From contig CALGIJ010000021.1 of the NCBI GenBank assembly GCA_937915545.1, forward strand, positions 190,407 to 254,406: a stretch of 64,000 nt of DNA, in the 5' to 3' direction. Positions 1-9,228 of this stretch are shown piece after piece. The notes beneath the pieces are model-generated. The model did no database searches and was not told where the DNA came from. It worked only from the letters and a program-made list of their open reading frames with translations. Position numbers and translations under genes: made by a program. The DNA is from an uncultured Desulfobacterales bacterium. GTDB taxonomy: Bacteria > Desulfobacterota > Desulfobulbia > Desulfobulbales > Desulfocapsaceae. Positions within the stretch are counted from its first letter, which is position 1. Each line of letters opens with the position of its first letter.

Positions 1-208
1 TGTTGACCTTGCCGGGGTTGATGGCGACGAGATTGGTGCCGAACTGGGTGAACTCGGCGACGACATAGCGCTGCAGGCCTTCGCCCATGGAGGTGAGGAG
101 GATGACCGCGGCGATGCCGACGGCGATGCCCAGGCCGGTAAGCGAGGACTGCAGCCGTTTGGCGCGGATCGACTTGGTGATGAAGGCCAGCTGGTCGGAA
201 AAGCGCAT
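1..208 (-). CDS. ABC transporter permease, MacB/FtsX family (partial, N-terminus only)
   Basis: Only the first 69 codons lie in the window; the gene runs off the left end. The protein starts MRFSDQLAFITKSIRAKRLQ and continues into one long hydrophobic segment (about residues 22-42), followed by the start of a periplasmic domain with the FGTNL motif. This matches the N-terminus of MacB/LolC-type permeases and closely resembles the next gene (220-1428), whose start has the same layout. The two probably form a heteromeric permease driven by the ATPase at 1435-2109. The start lies 11 bases after the stop of that second permease, so the genes are co-transcribed. The substrate cannot be told. Confidence 0.8.
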   Translation of the reverse strand, partial: MRFSDQLAFITKSIRAKRLQSSLTGLGIAVGIAAVILLTSMGEGLQRYVVAEFTQFGTNLVAINPGKVN

Positions 209-219
209 CGCCACCTCCC

Positions 220-1428
220 CTAACGGCCGGCCAGGGCGCGGATGGGATCGAGCCGCGCCGCGCGCCGCGCTGGCAGAAAAGAGAACAGCAGGCCGTTGCC
301 CAGCGCCACCCCCACCGCCGCCGCCACCGCCCACAGGGGTGGCATGGTATGCAGCTCCGGATAGAAGCGGGCTATACCCCAGGCGCCGCAGAAACCGAGG
401 ACGAGGCCCGCTCCGGCGCCGATCAGCGACAAGAGCAGGGCCTCGCTGACCACCAGGGCCATGATCCTCGCACGGGTCGCGCCGAGGGCCTTGAGCAGGC
501 CGATCTCTCTCGTGCGCTGCGCCACCGCCATGAGCATGACGTTCATGATGAGGATGCCGGCAACCACCAGGCTGATGGCGGCGATGCCGGCCACGGTCAG
601 GGTGAGGGTGCCGAGGATCTTGTCGAAGGTGGCGAGCACCGCGTCCTGGGTGATCAGGGTGACGTCGTCCTCGCCATAGTGGCGTCTGGCGATGGTGGTG
701 CGGATATGGGCCTTGAGCGGCTCCAGGCTCTCCGCCTCCCGGCCCTCGACGAGGACGCGGAATAGACCGCTGGTGTCGAAGAGCATCTGCGCAAAGGCCA
801 CCGGGACGATGACCAGTTCCTGGGAGTCGAAGCCCAGCGAGCGCCCCTCTGAGGCGAGCACGCCGATGACCCGGCAGCGGTAGCTGCCGAGGCGGATGAC
901 CTCCCCCAGCGGCTCGGCGCTGCCGAACAGCTCTCTCGCGACATTGGCGCCGAGGACGCACACCGGCCTGGCGACACCCCAGTCCTCCTCGGGGAGAAAG
1001 GAGCCGCGGGCCAGTTGCAGGTGGTGCACCTGGAGAAAGAAGGTGGTGGTGCCGAGCACCGGCACCTGGCGTTCGCGGCCTTGCCGCGCCGCGCTCAGCT
1101 CGCCGATGTTGAGGGGGGCGACGCGGCGCACCAGGTCGCTGCGCGTCAAGGCCAGGGCATCGTCGAGGGTGAGGTCGCGTGGGGTCTCGCCAAGCAGAGT
1201 CGACGGGGTGTTCGCTGCCGTCTCGGTACGGCCGGGGATGACGATGAGCAGGTTGGTGCCGAGGGAGGAGAACTTGTCGACGATATAGAGGCGTGCGCCA
1301 TTGCCGATGCCGGTGAGCAGCACCACCGCCGCCACGCCGATGGCGGTGGCGAGCAGCATGAGCAACGTCCGCAGCTTGCCGCCGCCAAGACTGCCCAGGG
1401 CGAAGCGCAGAGAGTCGACGAGGCGCAT
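220..1428 (-). CDS. ABC transporter permease, MacB/FtsX family
   Basis: A 402-residue inner-membrane permease of the MacB/LolC class. One N-terminal membrane helix (about residues 18-42) is followed by a large periplasmic MacB_PCD-type domain (about 45-250) and a C-terminal FtsX domain with three helices (about 270-395), including the TREIGLLKALGATRARI segment that couples to the ATPase. Such proteins do not form a channel; they transmit ATP hydrolysis to periplasmic partners, moving lipoproteins, peptides or drugs. It sits 6 bases after the ATPase gene and just before a second, similar permease, so the operon encodes a probable two-permease exporter. No membrane-fusion partner is visible next to it within the window. 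Confidence 0.88.
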   Translation of the reverse strand: MRLVDSLRFALGSLGGGKLRTLLMLLATAIGVAAVVLLTGIGNGARLYIVDKFSSLGTNLLIVIPGRTETAANTPSTLLGETPRDLTLDDALALTRSDLVRRVAPLNIGELSAARQGRERQVPVLGTTTFFLQVHHLQLARGSFLPEEDWGVARPVCVLGANVARELFGSAEPLGEVIRLGSYRCRVIGVLASEGRSLGFDSQELVIVPVAFAQMLFDTSGLFRVLVEGREAESLEPLKAHIRTTIARRHYGEDDVTLITQDAVLATFDKILGTLTLTVAGIAAISLVVAGILIMNVMLMAVAQRTREIGLLKALGATRARIMALVVSEALLLSLIGAGAGLVLGFCGAWGIARFYPELHTMPPLWAVAAAVGVALGNGLLFSFLPARRAARLDPIRALAGR

Positions 1429-1434
1429 AGGCCG

Positions 1435-2109
1435 TTACCCGCCACTGTCGACGGCGATGCGGCCGTCGACGACGCGCAGCCGCCGCCGGGCGCGGCCACC
1501 AATCTCCGGGTCGTGGGTGACCACCACCAGGGTCTGCCCGTCGCCGTTGAGCTCTTCGAGGAGGGCGATAATCTCGCCGCCGGCGCTGCGGTCGAGGTTG
1601 CCGGTGGGCTCGTCGGCAAGCAGCAGGGTCGGCCTGTTGACCACCGCCCGGGCGATGGCCACCCGCTGCCGCTGGCCGCCGGAGAGCTCGTCCGGGCGGT
1701 GACCGCTGCGGCCGGCAAGGCCGAAGCGGCGCAGCAGTTCGCCGCTGCGCCGGCGCCGCTCGTCGAGGGCAACCCCGGAGAGGAGCAGCGGCAGCTCGAT
1801 GTTCTCCTCGGCGGTGAGCCGCGGCACGAGATGGAAGAACTGGAAGACGAAGCCGATGCGGCGGCTGCGCGTGGCGGCGAGGCGCTTCTCGTCGAGGCCG
1901 GTGACATCTTCGCCGTCGAGGAGATAGGTGCCGCTGCTGGCGGTATCGAGCAGGCCGAGGATATGCAACAGGGTCGACTTGCCCGAGCCCGAGGGGCCCA
2001 TGATCGACAGATACTCGCCGGAGGCGACGGTCAGCGACACCCCGTCGATGGCCCGCACCTCCTGGCCGCCGACGACGAAGGTGCGATGGATGTCGCGCAA
2101 CTCGATCAT
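1435..2109 (-). CDS. ABC transporter ATP-binding protein, MacB/LolD family
   Basis: A 224-residue nucleotide-binding subunit. Walker A is GPSGSGKS (38-45), the Q-loop lies near residue 90, the ABC signature is LSGGQRQ (142-148) and Walker B is LLLADE (162-167), followed by PTGNLD, a hallmark of the LolD/MacB/FtsE group. It would energise the two FtsX-type permeases immediately downstream. Its start overlaps the stop of the TfoX-like gene by the usual ATGA, so the genes are translationally coupled. All catalytic motifs are intact. Confidence 0.92.
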   Translation of the reverse strand: MIELRDIHRTFVVGGQEVRAIDGVSLTVASGEYLSIMGPSGSGKSTLLHILGLLDTASSGTYLLDGEDVTGLDEKRLAATRSRRIGFVFQFFHLVPRLTAEENIELPLLLSGVALDERRRRSGELLRRFGLAGRSGHRPDELSGGQRQRVAIARAVVNRPTLLLADEPTGNLDRSAGGEIIALLEELNGDGQTLVVVTHDPEIGGRARRRLRVVDGRIAVDSGG

Positions 2110-2453
2110 TGCCCTTTCCCGGTCCCGCCCCTCTTCTTTTTACGCGGCGCCGGCGGCGGCAGCTGGTCGGCGCTCGCCCGCACCAGCCGGCACAGCCAGT
2201 CGCTGTCGTCGATCTGCTCCTCGATGAGGAAGTAGTCCTTGGCGCCGGGATAGGGCGGGGCCAGCGTCACCTCGCCGATAAAGCCCCGTCCGGCCTCGGT
2301 GGGCTTGACGAACAGGCGGTTATCGCACAGCAGGGCGACGATCTTGCCATCGCAGTAGACACCGTACTCGCCGAACATCTTGCGGCAGGTGATCTGCCCC
2401 GCCCCGGTCAGCTGTTCGACGATAAAGTCGGCAAAGCTCTTGTCGGTCGCCAT
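2106..2453 (-). CDS. TfoX N-terminal domain protein
   Basis: A 115-residue protein matching the TfoX N-terminal domain: the segment around residues 25-50 (RKMFGEYGVYCDGKIVA) and the later FVKPTEAGR stretch are typical of this small family, better known from the competence regulator TfoX/Sxy. It lacks the C-terminal TfoX domain, as many stand-alone members do, and ends in a basic, proline-rich tail. It lies between tolC (17 bases upstream) and the ABC ATPase (4-base overlap) and so looks operonic, but its role there is unclear. The start was chosen because the residues from here match the family; the frame stays open much further upstream only because of high GC. Confidence 0.8.
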   Translation of the reverse strand: MATDKSFADFIVEQLTGAGQITCRKMFGEYGVYCDGKIVALLCDNRLFVKPTEAGRGFIGEVTLAPPYPGAKDYFLIEEQIDDSDWLCRLVRASADQLPPPAPRKKKRGGTGKGQ

Positions 2454-2470
2454 CAGATCCCTCCTCTGCC

Positions 2471-3934
2471 TTACAGGCCAAGCCCTTCGCCAACTCGGCC
2501 CTGGATGCGTTCGAGCTCGGCCAGGGCCAGGGCATAGCCTACCTCGCTCTGTTTCTCGTAGCTCAGCGCCTGGGCGTAGGCCTCCTGGGCGGTGAGGACA
2601 TCGAGGGTGGTGGCGCGGCCGACGGCGAACTTGGCCTCCTCCGCCTCGAGACGCTTTTTGGTCGCCAGGGCGGTCTTGGCGGTGGCATCCATGGCCTTTT
2701 GCGCCAGCTGCACGTCGCGCACCGTGGTGCGCACGCTCTTCTCCACTTCGAGGCGCAGCAGCGCCAGGCTGTTGGCCGCCTTGCGGCTGGCGGCGCTGGC
2801 CTGACGGCGAAGGCCCTTGGCGGCACTGTTTTCCAGCGGCATGGCCAGTACCAGCCCGGCCTGCCACTCGGTCTCCGGGTTGTCGACGGCGTCGCCGAGG
2901 CTGTCGGCGTAGCTGCTGTCGGTGCCGCCCTGACCAACGGCGCCGACCATATCGAGGGAGGGGCGCAGGTTGTCCTCGGCCCGCTCGCTCTCGATGCCCG
3001 CCGCCCTCAGCTCCAGCTCGGCCGCCCTGATATCGGGGCGGCTGGCCAGGGCACGTTTCAGCACGGCGTCGGCATCGAGGGTGAGTGAGGCCGTCGGCGG
3101 CTTGTCGGCGGGAACGAATGGACCTCCCAGGACGGGGGCATTGACCAGCAGGCGCAGCTCGTCTTCGTAGAGGCCGATAAGGCGGTCGGCGGAAATCAGT
3201 CCCTCCTCGCGGCGGGCGACCTCGGAACGTGGCTGGTGGATATCGACTTTCGCCAGCTTGCCGGCGGCGATCCTCTCCTTTGTCTCCTCGCTGAGTTTTC
3301 TCGCCAGGGACAGGGACAGCTCCTTCACCCTCTTCTCCTGCCAGGCATAGAAAAGGTTCCAATAGGCGGCCTTGACTCGGGCGGCGAGGTTGGCGGCTTC
3401 GAAGCCCACCAGCTCGCGGGCGGCGTCGCTCCTTGTCTCGGCGGCGCGCAGGGATGCTGTCTGCCGCTCGATGCCAAGCCCCTGCAGGAGCGGCTGGCGA
3501 ACCGTCAGGCTGAGCCCGGAGGACCAGGCGGGATCGAGCAGCGGGCTGGCCGGGGTCGAACTGTAGCGGCCGTTCTTCCATGTCACGCCGACTTCGGTGC
3601 CGGTGATGAATTTCTTGCTCGCCCCCAGCGAGACCCCAGCGGTCTCTTCCTTCTCCACCCCGTCGGGGAGGTAGGGCGCCGACTCCTTCGCCCCGAGGCT
3701 GCCTTCACCCTCGAGGCGCACATCGAACTCGCCCCGCGCCGCCTCCCCCGCCCCGAGAGCTATCTCCGCCTCGTCGCGCCTCACCTCGAGGCCGAGGTTG
3801 TTGGCCAGAGCCAGCCGCACCGCATCGGCGATATGGAGGGGCCGGGCATCGCCGGCAAAAGCCGGCCGCGACATGAGGCCGAGCAGCAGCACGGCTGCCA
3901 GGAGAACCATAAGAGCTTCCAGTGTACGCTTCAT
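2471..3934 (-). CDS. TolC-family outer membrane efflux protein
   Basis: A 487-residue outer-membrane factor. The N-terminus has a clear signal peptide (MKRTLEALMVLLAAVLLLGL, cleavage near residue 27), followed by two OEP repeats with long alpha-helical hairpins (heptad-rich stretches near 175-230 and 390-480), as in TolC. It would form the trimeric exit duct for the RND pump encoded 7 bases upstream. A GAGGAG ribosome-binding site precedes the start. It is the last pump gene of the tetR-mfp-rnd-tolC operon; the TfoX-like gene and the ABC exporter follow with short gaps and may be co-transcribed. Confidence 0.92.
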   Translation of the reverse strand: MKRTLEALMVLLAAVLLLGLMSRPAFAGDARPLHIADAVRLALANNLGLEVRRDEAEIALGAGEAARGEFDVRLEGEGSLGAKESAPYLPDGVEKEETAGVSLGASKKFITGTEVGVTWKNGRYSSTPASPLLDPAWSSGLSLTVRQPLLQGLGIERQTASLRAAETRSDAARELVGFEAANLAARVKAAYWNLFYAWQEKRVKELSLSLARKLSEETKERIAAGKLAKVDIHQPRSEVARREEGLISADRLIGLYEDELRLLVNAPVLGGPFVPADKPPTASLTLDADAVLKRALASRPDIRAAELELRAAGIESERAEDNLRPSLDMVGAVGQGGTDSSYADSLGDAVDNPETEWQAGLVLAMPLENSAAKGLRRQASAASRKAANSLALLRLEVEKSVRTTVRDVQLAQKAMDATAKTALATKKRLEAEEAKFAVGRATTLDVLTAQEAYAQALSYEKQSEVGYALALAELERIQGRVGEGLGL

Positions 3935-3941
3935 GACAGTG

Positions 3942-6900
3942 TTACTCCTCGCGGGTGGTCGGCCGTGGTTCCCCGGCCAGCAGGGCGTAGGGCCGCCAGT
4001 AGAACTCCCTGAGGCGCCGCCACGCCTGGCCCCGGAAGATCTCGAAGCGGGCGACGAGATAGTAGAGGGTCGGCACGACGATGAGCGTCAGGAAGGTGGC
4101 CAGCAGGAGGCCGAAGATGACCACGTTGGCCATCGACTTCCACCACATGCTCGACTCGCTGACCCAGGCCACCGACCAGGTATGGAAGTCGTAGGAAATC
4201 CCGCTGACCATGGGAATCAGCCCGAGGATGGTGGTGATAGCGGTCAGCAGCACCGGACGCAGCCGGGTTGTGCCGGCAAAGACCACCGCGTCCTTGAGGT
4301 CATGGCCGCGCTGGCGCAGCTTGATGGTGTAGTCGAGCAGGACGATGGCGTTGTTGACCACCACCCCGGCCAGCGAGATGACCCCGACCCCGGTCATGAT
4401 GATGCCGAAGGGCGCCTTGAACAGGGCCATGCCGAGGAAGGCCCCGCCCAGGGAGAGGATCACCGAGGCCATGATGATGAAGGGGATGATGGCCGAGTTG
4501 AACATCGCCACCAGCACCAGGAAGATGAGCAGCAGGGCGACGAGGAAGGCCTTGGTGAGGAACTCCTCCGACTCACGCTGTTCGTCCTCCTCGCCGGTGA
4601 ACTTCATGGTGTAGCCGCTCGGCAGGACGAACTTCTTCAGGTACTTGGAAGCCTCCTGGCGCACCACCGGCCCGGTGGTCTTGGTGCCCTCGATATTGGC
4701 CTTGACGGTCACCACCCGCTTGTTGTTGATGCGGTTGATATCGCCGATGGAGCCGGTGAAGACCACCTCGGCCACCGTCGACAATGGCACCGTCTCCCCG
4801 GAAGGCGTGGGCAGCATCAGCTCGTGGAGGACGTCGACGACGCGCCGGTCGCCCTCCGCCAGCTGCAGGGTGATGTCGAAGTCGTCGTCGCCCTGGCGGA
4901 AAGAGGAAACGTTGAGGCCGTTGTAGGCGCTCTTCAAGGCGAAACCGATGGTGTCGGTGGTCAGCCCGAAGAGGGCCGCCTTCTGCCGGTCGACCATGAC
5001 CTGCACCGAGGGGATGCCCTCGACGAAGTCGTCGCGGATGTCCTCGACGAAGGGGATGTCGGCGAGCACCTCCTTCACCTTGCGCGACAGCCGGCCGAGC
5101 ACCTCGAAGTCCGGCCCGCTGATCTCGAGATTGATCGGCGAGCCGGTGGGCGGCCCCTCTTCCTCCTTGGCGATGGTGATCTTGCCGCCGGGGATATCCG
5201 CCACCCGCTCGCGGATGGCATGTACAGTGGCGTGGCTTGACTCGCTGCGCTCCTCCAGTTCGACAAAGCGCACCCCGACATGGTTGGGCGAGTTGGCGCT
5301 GAAGGCGGCGCCGCCAGCCGCGCTGGTCACCCCCTGGATATAGACGTCTTTGACATTCTTGAGGTCGCTCGGCCCGCGGTAGCTCTTGCCGCCGGGAGTG
5401 GTGTATTCCTTGCCAGCGAGGGCGGCCAGGGGGGAAATCGGCCCCTTCTCGGCCTCCTTGCCGCTCACCCCGGCCACCGCCAGCTCGACGCGCTGAATGA
5501 TGCGGTCGATATAGTCGAGGTCGGCCCCCTCGGGGGTGTCGATATTGACATAGAAGCCGCGCGGGTCGATCTCCGGGAAGAACTCCACCGGTTTTTCCAG
5601 ACCGATGACCAGCAGCCACACCTCGACCATGAGGATCAGGCCGCCGAAGCTGAGACCGAGAATCGACCAGGGTTTCTCCAGGCAGGCGCGCAAGGTCCTG
5701 CTGTAGAGGGTCACCCAGAAGCCGGTGATTTTCGCCGGCTGGTCCACCGCCGCCGACATCTCCTCGATGGTTTTGGCGCTGGCGACGCTTCCCTTGACCT
5801 TCATGAACAATGAGCCCATGGCCGGGTTGATGACCAGGGCGACGAAGAGGCTCGAGGCGAGGGTGACGATCAGGGTCAGCGGCAGGTAGCGCATGAACTC
5901 GCCCATGATGCCCGGCCAGAAGAGCATGGGAAAGAAGGCCGCCACGGTGGTCAGGGTCGAGCCGATCACCGGCCAGGCGACTTCCGAGGTGGCCCGCATG
6001 CAGGCCTCGACCCGGGTCGCCCCCTGCTGCATGAAGCGGTAGCTGTTCTCGATGATGACAATGGCGTTGTCGACCAGCATGCCCAGAGCCAGGGTCAGGC
6101 TGAAGAGCACCACCATGTTGAGGGTGATGCCCATGGCGGAGAGGATGATGAAGGTGAGCAGCATCGAGAAGGGGATCGACAGGCTGACGAGGATGGCGTT
6201 GCGGATGCCCATGGAGAGGAAGACCACCAGCAACACCAGCACCAGGCCGGAATAGATGTTGTTCTCGAGATCGGCGATCATCACTTCGATGTCGCGGGAT
6301 TTATCGAGCACCTTGCTGATCGTGGTGCCGCTCGGCCACATGGCGCGCTGCTCGCCGACGATCTCATCGACTCGCTTGGCAATGGCGATGATATTCTCAC
6401 CGGCGCGCTTCTTCACCGCCAGGTTGACCGCTTCCTGCCCGTTGATGCGGGAGATGGAGGTCTCCTCCTTGAAGCCGTCGATGACCTTGGCGACATCCTT
6501 CAGGTAGACCGGGTCGCCCTTATGGGTGCCGATGACCAGGCCATAGATCTCCTCGGGGGTCTGGAACTCGCCGGGGACGCGCAGCTGGAAGCGGCCGTTG
6601 CCGAGGCGGATGGCGCCGCCGGAGGTGTTCTGGTTCTCGCTCTTGACGGCATTCTGCAGGCTGTTGATGGTCAGCCCGTAATAGGCGAGCTTCTCCGGGG
6701 CCACCTCGACGCGGATCTCGCGCTCGAGGCCGCCGTTGACCTCGACTTCGAGGACCCCGGGAATGGTCTCGATCTCGTCCTGGAGGTCGTCGGCGATCTC
6801 CTTGAGACAGGCCAGGCCGCAGGAACCGGAGAGGGAGAAGACGATGATCGGCATCTCCGAGAGGTTGACCTCGAAGACCACCGGGTCGTCCTCGAGGTCG

Positions 6901-7262
6901 TTGGGGAGGTCGTTCTTGGCCTCGTCAACCTTGTCCTTGACGTCGCGCAGGGCCTGCTTGATGTCGGTGCCGGTGACGAACTCGACGTTGATCACCGACT
7001 TGCCCTCGGAGCTGATCGAGGAGAGCTTCTTCAGGCCTTTGAGGCCCTTGAGCTTCTTCTCGATCTCGATGGTCACCGCCGTCTCGATGTCGGTGGGCGA
7101 CACGCCCTTGTATTCGGTGGAGACGAAGACATAGGGGATGGTGACGTCGGGCTCGCTCTCGCGCGGCAGCGTCTTGTAGCTGTAGGCGCCGAAAATCACC
7201 AGCAGCAGCATGACGACGAAGACGGTGGTACTGTTCCTGACCGCGGTATCAGAGACTATCAT
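3942..7262 (-). CDS. RND efflux transporter permease (AcrB/HAE1 family)
   Basis: An 1106-residue inner-membrane proton-driven pump with the duplicated RND layout: a first membrane helix (about 11-30), a large periplasmic pore/docking loop, helices 2-6, helix 7, a second periplasmic loop and the final helices. The helix-4 proton-relay segment reads GMLVDNAIVIIEN, so the second acid of the AcrB DD pair is Asn here, a variant common in this branch. It starts like hydrophobe/amphiphile pumps (MIVSDTAVRNSTTVFVV). The start overlaps the adaptor gene by 4 bases and tolC follows 7 bases later. The exported compound cannot be read from sequence. Confidence 0.93.
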   Translation of the reverse strand: MIVSDTAVRNSTTVFVVMLLLVIFGAYSYKTLPRESEPDVTIPYVFVSTEYKGVSPTDIETAVTIEIEKKLKGLKGLKKLSSISSEGKSVINVEFVTGTDIKQALRDVKDKVDEAKNDLPNDLEDDPVVFEVNLSEMPIIVFSLSGSCGLACLKEIADDLQDEIETIPGVLEVEVNGGLEREIRVEVAPEKLAYYGLTINSLQNAVKSENQNTSGGAIRLGNGRFQLRVPGEFQTPEEIYGLVIGTHKGDPVYLKDVAKVIDGFKEETSISRINGQEAVNLAVKKRAGENIIAIAKRVDEIVGEQRAMWPSGTTISKVLDKSRDIEVMIADLENNIYSGLVLVLLVVFLSMGIRNAILVSLSIPFSMLLTFIILSAMGITLNMVVLFSLTLALGMLVDNAIVIIENSYRFMQQGATRVEACMRATSEVAWPVIGSTLTTVAAFFPMLFWPGIMGEFMRYLPLTLIVTLASSLFVALVINPAMGSLFMKVKGSVASAKTIEEMSAAVDQPAKITGFWVTLYSRTLRACLEKPWSILGLSFGGLILMVEVWLLVIGLEKPVEFFPEIDPRGFYVNIDTPEGADLDYIDRIIQRVELAVAGVSGKEAEKGPISPLAALAGKEYTTPGGKSYRGPSDLKNVKDVYIQGVTSAAGGAAFSANSPNHVGVRFVELEERSESSHATVHAIRERVADIPGGKITIAKEEEGPPTGSPINLEISGPDFEVLGRLSRKVKEVLADIPFVEDIRDDFVEGIPSVQVMVDRQKAALFGLTTDTIGFALKSAYNGLNVSSFRQGDDDFDITLQLAEGDRRVVDVLHELMLPTPSGETVPLSTVAEVVFTGSIGDINRINNKRVVTVKANIEGTKTTGPVVRQEASKYLKKFVLPSGYTMKFTGEEDEQRESEEFLTKAFLVALLLIFLVLVAMFNSAIIPFIIMASVILSLGGAFLGMALFKAPFGIIMTGVGVISLAGVVVNNAIVLLDYTIKLRQRGHDLKDAVVFAGTTRLRPVLLTAITTILGLIPMVSGISYDFHTWSVAWVSESSMWWKSMANVVIFGLLLATFLTLIVVPTLYYLVARFEIFRGQAWRRLREFYWRPYALLAGEPRPTTREE

Positions 7263-8410
7263 AAGGTCAGTTCCTTCATTTCACGGGCCGCCTTGACCAC
7301 CTTGACGGGCTGGCCGTCCTCGACATCGCGGTGGCCCTCGACGATGAGGTGGTCACCAGATTTCAGCCCTTCGACCACCTCCACCAGCCACTTCTCCATG
7401 ACACCGAGGCGGATAGCACGCTTTTTCGCCACCCCGTCCTCCTCGACATAGACATACTGCTCGTTATTGCGGGAGATGACACTGTAGTAGGGGACAACGA
7501 TAGCTGCGGGCAGAGTCTTTTTAACGATGTCGGCACGGAGGAACATGCCGGGAAGGATGTCGCCAGCCTTGTTGTCGACCTCAAGTTCGAGGCGGAAGAT
7601 GCGCGCCACCGTCTCCGGCGAGGAGGCGAGATAGTGCACCTTGCCGGTGAGCCGCCGCCCCGCCAGGGCCTGGATGGTGAAGTCGATGGCATTGAGGCCG
7701 CGCACCGCGGTGACGTCCGACTCGGGGATACCGACAACGGCCTTGACACGCTCGATGTCGATGATCTCGGCGATGGGGTCGCCCACCGCCAGCTGCAGCC
7801 CGACTTTGGCGTCGACTTTCTGCATTACGCCGTCCATGGGGGAGGTGACCAGGCAACGCGACAACTGCAGCTTGGCGTCCTCGAAGTCGGCTTTGGTGGT
7901 TTCCATGCGGGTACGGTTGGTGTCGAGGGTGGCGGTGGGGATGACCCCCTTGGCGTAAATGGCGCGGTCGCGCTCGAACTCGGCCTTGGCCAGGTTATAG
8001 GCGGCCTCGGTACGCTCGACGGCGATGCGGTAGTCGTCGTCGTCAATACGGGCGATGACGTCGCCGCGCTTGACCCGCTGCCCCTCGCGCACCAGCACCT
8101 CCTCCACCGTGCCGTTCAGCTTCGACAGGAGGTTGAGGGTGGTCCACGGCTCGATATTGCCGGGCAGGTTGATGCGGTCGCTGATGGTCGACGGCTGCAG
8201 GCTCAGGGTGACGGCATTGACCGCCGGTTTGCCGTTCTTCTCCGCCGCTTCCTTGCTGGAGGCGATGGAGGCGCTCTTGCGGTCGATGGCCCCGGCGAGG
8301 ACGACAATCAGGATGCAGAGCGCCAGCAGCAGAAAGCGCGGCATGTTGCTCCAGAGAAAATAGACGAATTTGGCCCGTGCGCTCCTCGGGCCGAGTTGCT
8401 GTTCATTCAT
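7259..8410 (-). CDS. RND efflux periplasmic adaptor (membrane fusion protein)
   Basis: A 383-residue membrane-fusion protein with a single N-terminal membrane anchor (about residues 22-42), then the split lipoyl/barrel-sandwich domain (a first half at about 80-115 with VREGQRVKRGDVIARID, a helical hairpin at about 115-175, and a second half containing SPMDGVMQKVDAKVG), a beta-barrel domain and a membrane-proximal domain. It bridges the RND pump and TolC. The gene overlaps tetR upstream by 8 bases and the pump gene downstream by 4 bases, so the four genes form one transcript. Confidence 0.92.
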   Translation of the reverse strand: MNEQQLGPRSARAKFVYFLWSNMPRFLLLALCILIVVLAGAIDRKSASIASSKEAAEKNGKPAVNAVTLSLQPSTISDRINLPGNIEPWTTLNLLSKLNGTVEEVLVREGQRVKRGDVIARIDDDDYRIAVERTEAAYNLAKAEFERDRAIYAKGVIPTATLDTNRTRMETTKADFEDAKLQLSRCLVTSPMDGVMQKVDAKVGLQLAVGDPIAEIIDIERVKAVVGIPESDVTAVRGLNAIDFTIQALAGRRLTGKVHYLASSPETVARIFRLELEVDNKAGDILPGMFLRADIVKKTLPAAIVVPYYSVISRNNEQYVYVEEDGVAKKRAIRLGVMEKWLVEVVEGLKSGDHLIVEGHRDVEDGQPVKVVKAAREMKELTL

Positions 8411-9041
8411 TGCCGTTATCCGTGGTAGAGATGAGTGGCTTCTGTGGCTGCAGGCCCTCCAGGGCCTGGCGGAAGAGGGATGTCAAGGCTTCCTCGGCCT
8501 CCTCGGTGGCGATCCGCCCGGAAAACCAGGCGGAGACGAGGAGCAGATAGAGGCCGTAAAAATGTCCGGTAATGTGGAGCAGTTCCAGCTCGCGGCGCAG
8601 CTCACCCCGCTCCTGGGCCTTCTCGAGGAGGGGAAAGAGCAGGGCAAAGTAGTTGTCCTCATGGGCGAGGTGCCGCTGCAGATCGACATCGCGGGGAAAG
8701 GCGGTCTGCTGCATAAAGATGCGGGCAAACTCGCGGTTCTCGGTAATCTTCATGAACTCCGCCATATAGATGCGGACCATCTGGGTGAGGATCGGCACCT
8801 CCTGGTCGGCGTTGGCAGTCAGCTCCTGGCGCAGGCACTCGAACTCGTCCTCGCAGAAGGCATGGAGGATGTCGCTCTTGGTGGGAAAATAGCCGTAGAC
8901 CGTGCCTTTGCCGATGCCGGCGGCCCGCGCCAGTTCCTCGATGCTGGTTTTCTCGAAGCCCTTTTCGCTGAAGAGCCGTATCGCCGCCTGCATGATCGCC
9001 CGGCGGGTTTCCTGTTTTTTCGCTTCTCGTAGTCCGCTCAT
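8403..9041 (-). CDS. TetR-family transcriptional regulator of the RND operon
   Basis: A 212-residue TetR repressor. The N-terminal helix-turn-helix (about residues 12-55) shows the family pattern TRRAIMQAAIRLFSEKG, then TSIEELARAAGIGKGTVYGYFPTKSDIL; the remaining 150 residues form a ligand-binding helical domain. It is the first gene of the RND operon and most likely represses its own transcription: two near-identical palindromes flank the promoter just upstream (9061-9070 and 9113-9122). The frame is open much further upstream, but this start is chosen because it begins the conserved domain and the operator region would otherwise be coding. Confidence 0.9.
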   Translation of the reverse strand: MSGLREAKKQETRRAIMQAAIRLFSEKGFEKTSIEELARAAGIGKGTVYGYFPTKSDILHAFCEDEFECLRQELTANADQEVPILTQMVRIYMAEFMKITENREFARIFMQQTAFPRDVDLQRHLAHEDNYFALLFPLLEKAQERGELRRELELLHITGHFYGLYLLLVSAWFSGRIATEEAEEALTSLFRQALEGLQPQKPLISTTDNGNE

Positions 9042-9060
9042 GCTGTCCCCTGAAAAAATC

Positions 9061-9122
9061 GACCGTGGTCGGAAATATAATATGGGGCGCAAAAACGTCA
9101 ACATAAAAAATCGACCGCGGTC
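9061..9122 (-). promoter_or_regulatory. RND operon promoter flanked by two TetR-type operators
   Basis: Two copies of an ATCGACCGYGGTC element occur here. The cores are gaccgtggtc (9061-9070) and gaccgcggtc (9113-9122); the second is a perfect palindrome. Between them, on the minus strand, lies a good sigma70-like promoter: -35 TTGACG (9096-9101), a 16-base spacer and -10 TATATT (9074-9079). One operator would cover the transcription start and the other sits just upstream of -35, a layout suited to autorepression by the TetR protein encoded from 9041. Binding is inferred, not shown. Confidence 0.6.
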
Positions 9123-9228
9123 ATTTTCCCATAAAGAGCCCGCCCATCGGTCCACTGCCCGCCGTGGCGCCAGTCGCCGCACCACCCCTCCTCCGGCCAG
9201 GCACGCTCCTTGCCGGGAGGGGCCGACC

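Noticed and set aside
1015..2235. Long open frame on the plus strand opposite the ABC exporter genes
   Set aside because: It lies fully antisense to well-supported conserved genes; such frames arise from GC-rich codon bias and the product has no family features.
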